The notes under the pieces are model-generated. The model did not search any database. It was not told the origin of the DNA and saw only the letters and a program-made list of their open reading frames with translations. A stretch of DNA of 7,156 nt from Burkholderiales bacterium (GTDB taxonomy: Bacteria > Pseudomonadota > Gammaproteobacteria > Burkholderiales > Burkholderiaceae_C): contig CANJKD010000114.1 of the NCBI GenBank assembly GCA_947474415.1, forward strand, positions 1 through 7,156, written 5' to 3'. The translations under genes were made by a program, and so were the position numbers. Of the stretch, positions 5,765 to 7,156 are shown piece after piece. Numbering within the stretch: position 1 is the first letter of the stretch; each line of letters opens with the position of its first letter.

Positions 5765-6670
5765 ATGGCCGCCCCCTTATTTCTGCTGGCACCACCGAGG
5801 TCATACACCTCGCTCATGAACGCCATGCTCGGGCAGCATCCACAGGCCTTCGGCCTGCCGGAGCTCTGTCTGTTCAACGTCGAGCGACTGATGGAGATGT
5901 GGGTTCGCACCAGTGACGAAATGGGCAACGACGCCAAGACGCGCCACGGCCTGTTGCGCGCCGTGGCCGAGATCTATTCCGGCGAGCAGTCGATGGACAG
6001 CGTGAAGATGGCGACCCATTGGTGTGCCGCTCGGCAGGGCCACACCACGGCGGAGGTCTATCAGGAACTGGTGGCCAAGATCCACCCGCTGGTGGCGGTG
6101 GAAAAGAGCCCCGCGTACACCATCGACATCAAACGCTTGCGCCGGATCAAGAGCGCCTTTCCGGATGCACGCTATCTGCATTTGACACGCCACCCGGTGG
6201 GGCAATGCAAGTCGGTGATGAGCTTGTACGAGGGCACGTTCGCGCTGTTCGTCAACTCGATCGAGTTCCTCGAAGACCGGGCGATCATCGAGCCGCAGTT
6301 TGCCTGGCACGACTTCAACATCAACATCCTCGACTTCCTCGACGAGATACCCGCCGATCGGCAAATTCGGGTGCGTGGCGAAGACATGATGAGCGACCCG
6401 CCGAAGTATCTCGGCATGATTTGCCGATGGCTGGGCCTGCGTGACGATGCCGAGGCGATCAACCAGATGATGCATCCCGAACGCTCGCCGTTTGCCTGTT
6501 TCGGCCCGCTGGACGCGATGTTCGGCAACGACCCCAACTTTCTTGCCGGCCCGACATTCAGACCCCACGTGGTGAAAATGCCTTCGCTCGACAAGCCGGT
6601 GCCCTGGCGCGAAGACGGCAAGGGCCTGCGCCCCGAGGTGATTGCGCTGGCGCACGAGTTGGGGTATTGA
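5765..6670 (+). CDS. PAPS-dependent sulfotransferase family protein
   Basis: Predicted cytoplasmic sulfotransferase of 301 residues that would transfer the sulfuryl group of PAPS to an acceptor, releasing PAP. The N-terminal FLLAPPRSYTSLMNAMLGQHP (residues 6-26) is the P-loop-like 5'-phosphosulfate binding loop, with Arg12, Ser13 and Thr15 in place of the common PRSGTT. YLHLTRHPVGQCKSVMS (127-143) is the 3'-phosphate binding site, with Arg132 and Ser140 at the canonical spacing. VEKSP (112-116) and RGEDMMSDP (204-212) are further family-like segments. ATG 5765 is chosen so the binding loop starts near residue 6; AAGGA at 5747-5751 is 13 bases upstream, rather far. The frame is open further upstream, but that part overlaps the preceding gene and is not family-like. 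Its neighbours supply PAPS (cysD, cysNC) and remove PAP (cysQ type). The acceptor cannot be read from the sequence: glycan, lipid, peptide and small molecule remain possible. Confidence 0.9.
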   Translation: MAAPLFLLAPPRSYTSLMNAMLGQHPQAFGLPELCLFNVERLMEMWVRTSDEMGNDAKTRHGLLRAVAEIYSGEQSMDSVKMATHWCAARQGHTTAEVYQELVAKIHPLVAVEKSPAYTIDIKRLRRIKSAFPDARYLHLTRHPVGQCKSVMSLYEGTFALFVNSIEFLEDRAIIEPQFAWHDFNINILDFLDEIPADRQIRVRGEDMMSDPPKYLGMICRWLGLRDDAEAINQMMHPERSPFACFGPLDAMFGNDPNFLAGPTFRPHVVKMPSLDKPVPWREDGKGLRPEVIALAHELGY

Positions 6671-6677
6671 ACAGCCC

Positions 6678-7091
6678 ATGAGCAACCCACCCGCCAAACC
6701 CGCATCACCGCGCCAGAAGATCGGCCCGATCGAGGGCGACCCGGTCACCACCAACCCCGACCTCGACAAACTCGGCCCCGCCCAGCGCGGGCTGCGTGAC
6801 GGCCTGTTGCGGGAGTTCAAGGCCCGCAAGGCGAAGAAGTTCGTCGAGAAACAGGTCCAGTACATCAACGCCAACCGGCAGGTTGCCGAAGGCATCAAGA
6901 TCCTGTTCGACGAGCACGGCCAGGCGCCTGCGAATGCGCCGATCGAAGACATCATCGACGAGCGCCACCAGCTCGAATACCAGATCCGGTGGTTCGAGGC
7001 GATGGTGCTCGAACTGCAGACCCGCCTGCTGCGTGTGCATGAGATCGAGGCCTTGGCGCTCGACGTTCTCGAACGCTCGCCTCTTGACTGA
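6678..7091 (+). CDS. Conserved-looking hypothetical protein, charged and helical
   Basis: A 137-residue protein I do not recognise. The first 40 or so residues are rich in Pro, Lys and Asp and probably disordered. The rest is strongly helical: a basic helix around LLREFKARKAKKFVEKQVQYI, then a segment with EDIIDERHQLEYQIRWFEAMVLEL and LLRVHEIEALALDVLE that has heptad-like spacing of Leu, Ile and Val, suggesting a coiled coil. There are no Cys residues, no signal peptide and no membrane segment, so it is likely a cytoplasmic partner or scaffold and not an enzyme. It starts 7 bases after the sulfotransferase stop, and its own TGA overlaps the next ATG (TGATG), so it is co-transcribed with both. 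An in-frame TTG at 6642 lies inside the sulfotransferase gene and is less likely as the start. High third-position GC supports it being a real gene. Confidence 0.75.
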   Translation: MSNPPAKPASPRQKIGPIEGDPVTTNPDLDKLGPAQRGLRDGLLREFKARKAKKFVEKQVQYINANRQVAEGIKILFDEHGQAPANAPIEDIIDERHQLEYQIRWFEAMVLELQTRLLRVHEIEALALDVLERSPLD

Positions 7092-7156
7092 TGCACCCAC
7101 TGAACTCTATGCGCACCCGTCGACTGCTTCACATCTGCCTGCCTGTCTGGCTGCTG
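7091..7156 (+). CDS. Partial gene: N-terminus of a probable secreted or membrane protein
   Basis: An open frame from ATG 7091, overlapping the preceding stop by one base (TGATG), runs to the window edge as 22 codons. A second in-frame ATG at 7109 follows. The encoded start has two arginines followed by a hydrophobic stretch (MRTRRLLHICLPVWLL), the n-region and h-region pattern of a signal peptide or signal anchor. If real, this is an exported or membrane protein in the same operon as the sulfotransferase. Too little is present to name it. Confidence 0.5.
   Translation, partial: MHPLNSMRTRRLLHICLPVWLL

Overview
The window is GC-rich, gene-dense bacterial DNA. The CysD, CysNC and CysQ sequences look proteobacterial, and the composition and codon use suggest a betaproteobacterium of the Burkholderiales type. 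That placement is an inference from composition and protein style, not from a marker gene.

Layout. The left half (75-3641) is a leftward operon: cysD (ATP sulfurylase small subunit), then cysNC (fused ATP sulfurylase GTPase subunit and APS kinase), then a TauE/SafE-type membrane permease. The genes are almost contiguous: one base separates cysD from cysNC, and cysNC abuts or overlaps the permease. After a divergent intergenic region (3642-3891) comes a rightward gene for a CysQ-type 3'(2'),5'-bisphosphate nucleotidase. A 234-base non-coding stretch follows, with a possible terminator and a large nested inverted repeat. A second rightward cluster then begins: a short sulfatase-like metalloenzyme of the alkaline phosphatase superfamily, a PAPS-dependent sulfotransferase, an unrecognised 137-residue charged helical protein, and the first 22 codons of a gene whose product starts with a hydrophobic or signal-like segment.

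How the genes fit together. CysD with CysN makes APS from sulfate and ATP, and the CysC domain phosphorylates APS to PAPS. The sulfotransferase can move the sulfuryl group from PAPS to an acceptor, releasing PAP, and CysQ hydrolyses PAP to AMP. TauE/SafE proteins move sulfite or related sulfur anions across the inner membrane. No PAPS/APS reductase (cysH) or sulfite reductase (cysI/cysJ) gene is present in the window. The set therefore reads as a sulfation module: activation, transfer and PAP recycling, with a sulfatase-like enzyme and two unknown proteins alongside. The sulfated product is not identified by the sequence. Known analogies for a local PAPS synthase with a sulfotransferase are rhizobial nodPQ/nodH and Xanthomonas raxP/raxQ/raxST. 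No tRNA, rRNA, CRISPR array, transposase or attachment site was recognised.
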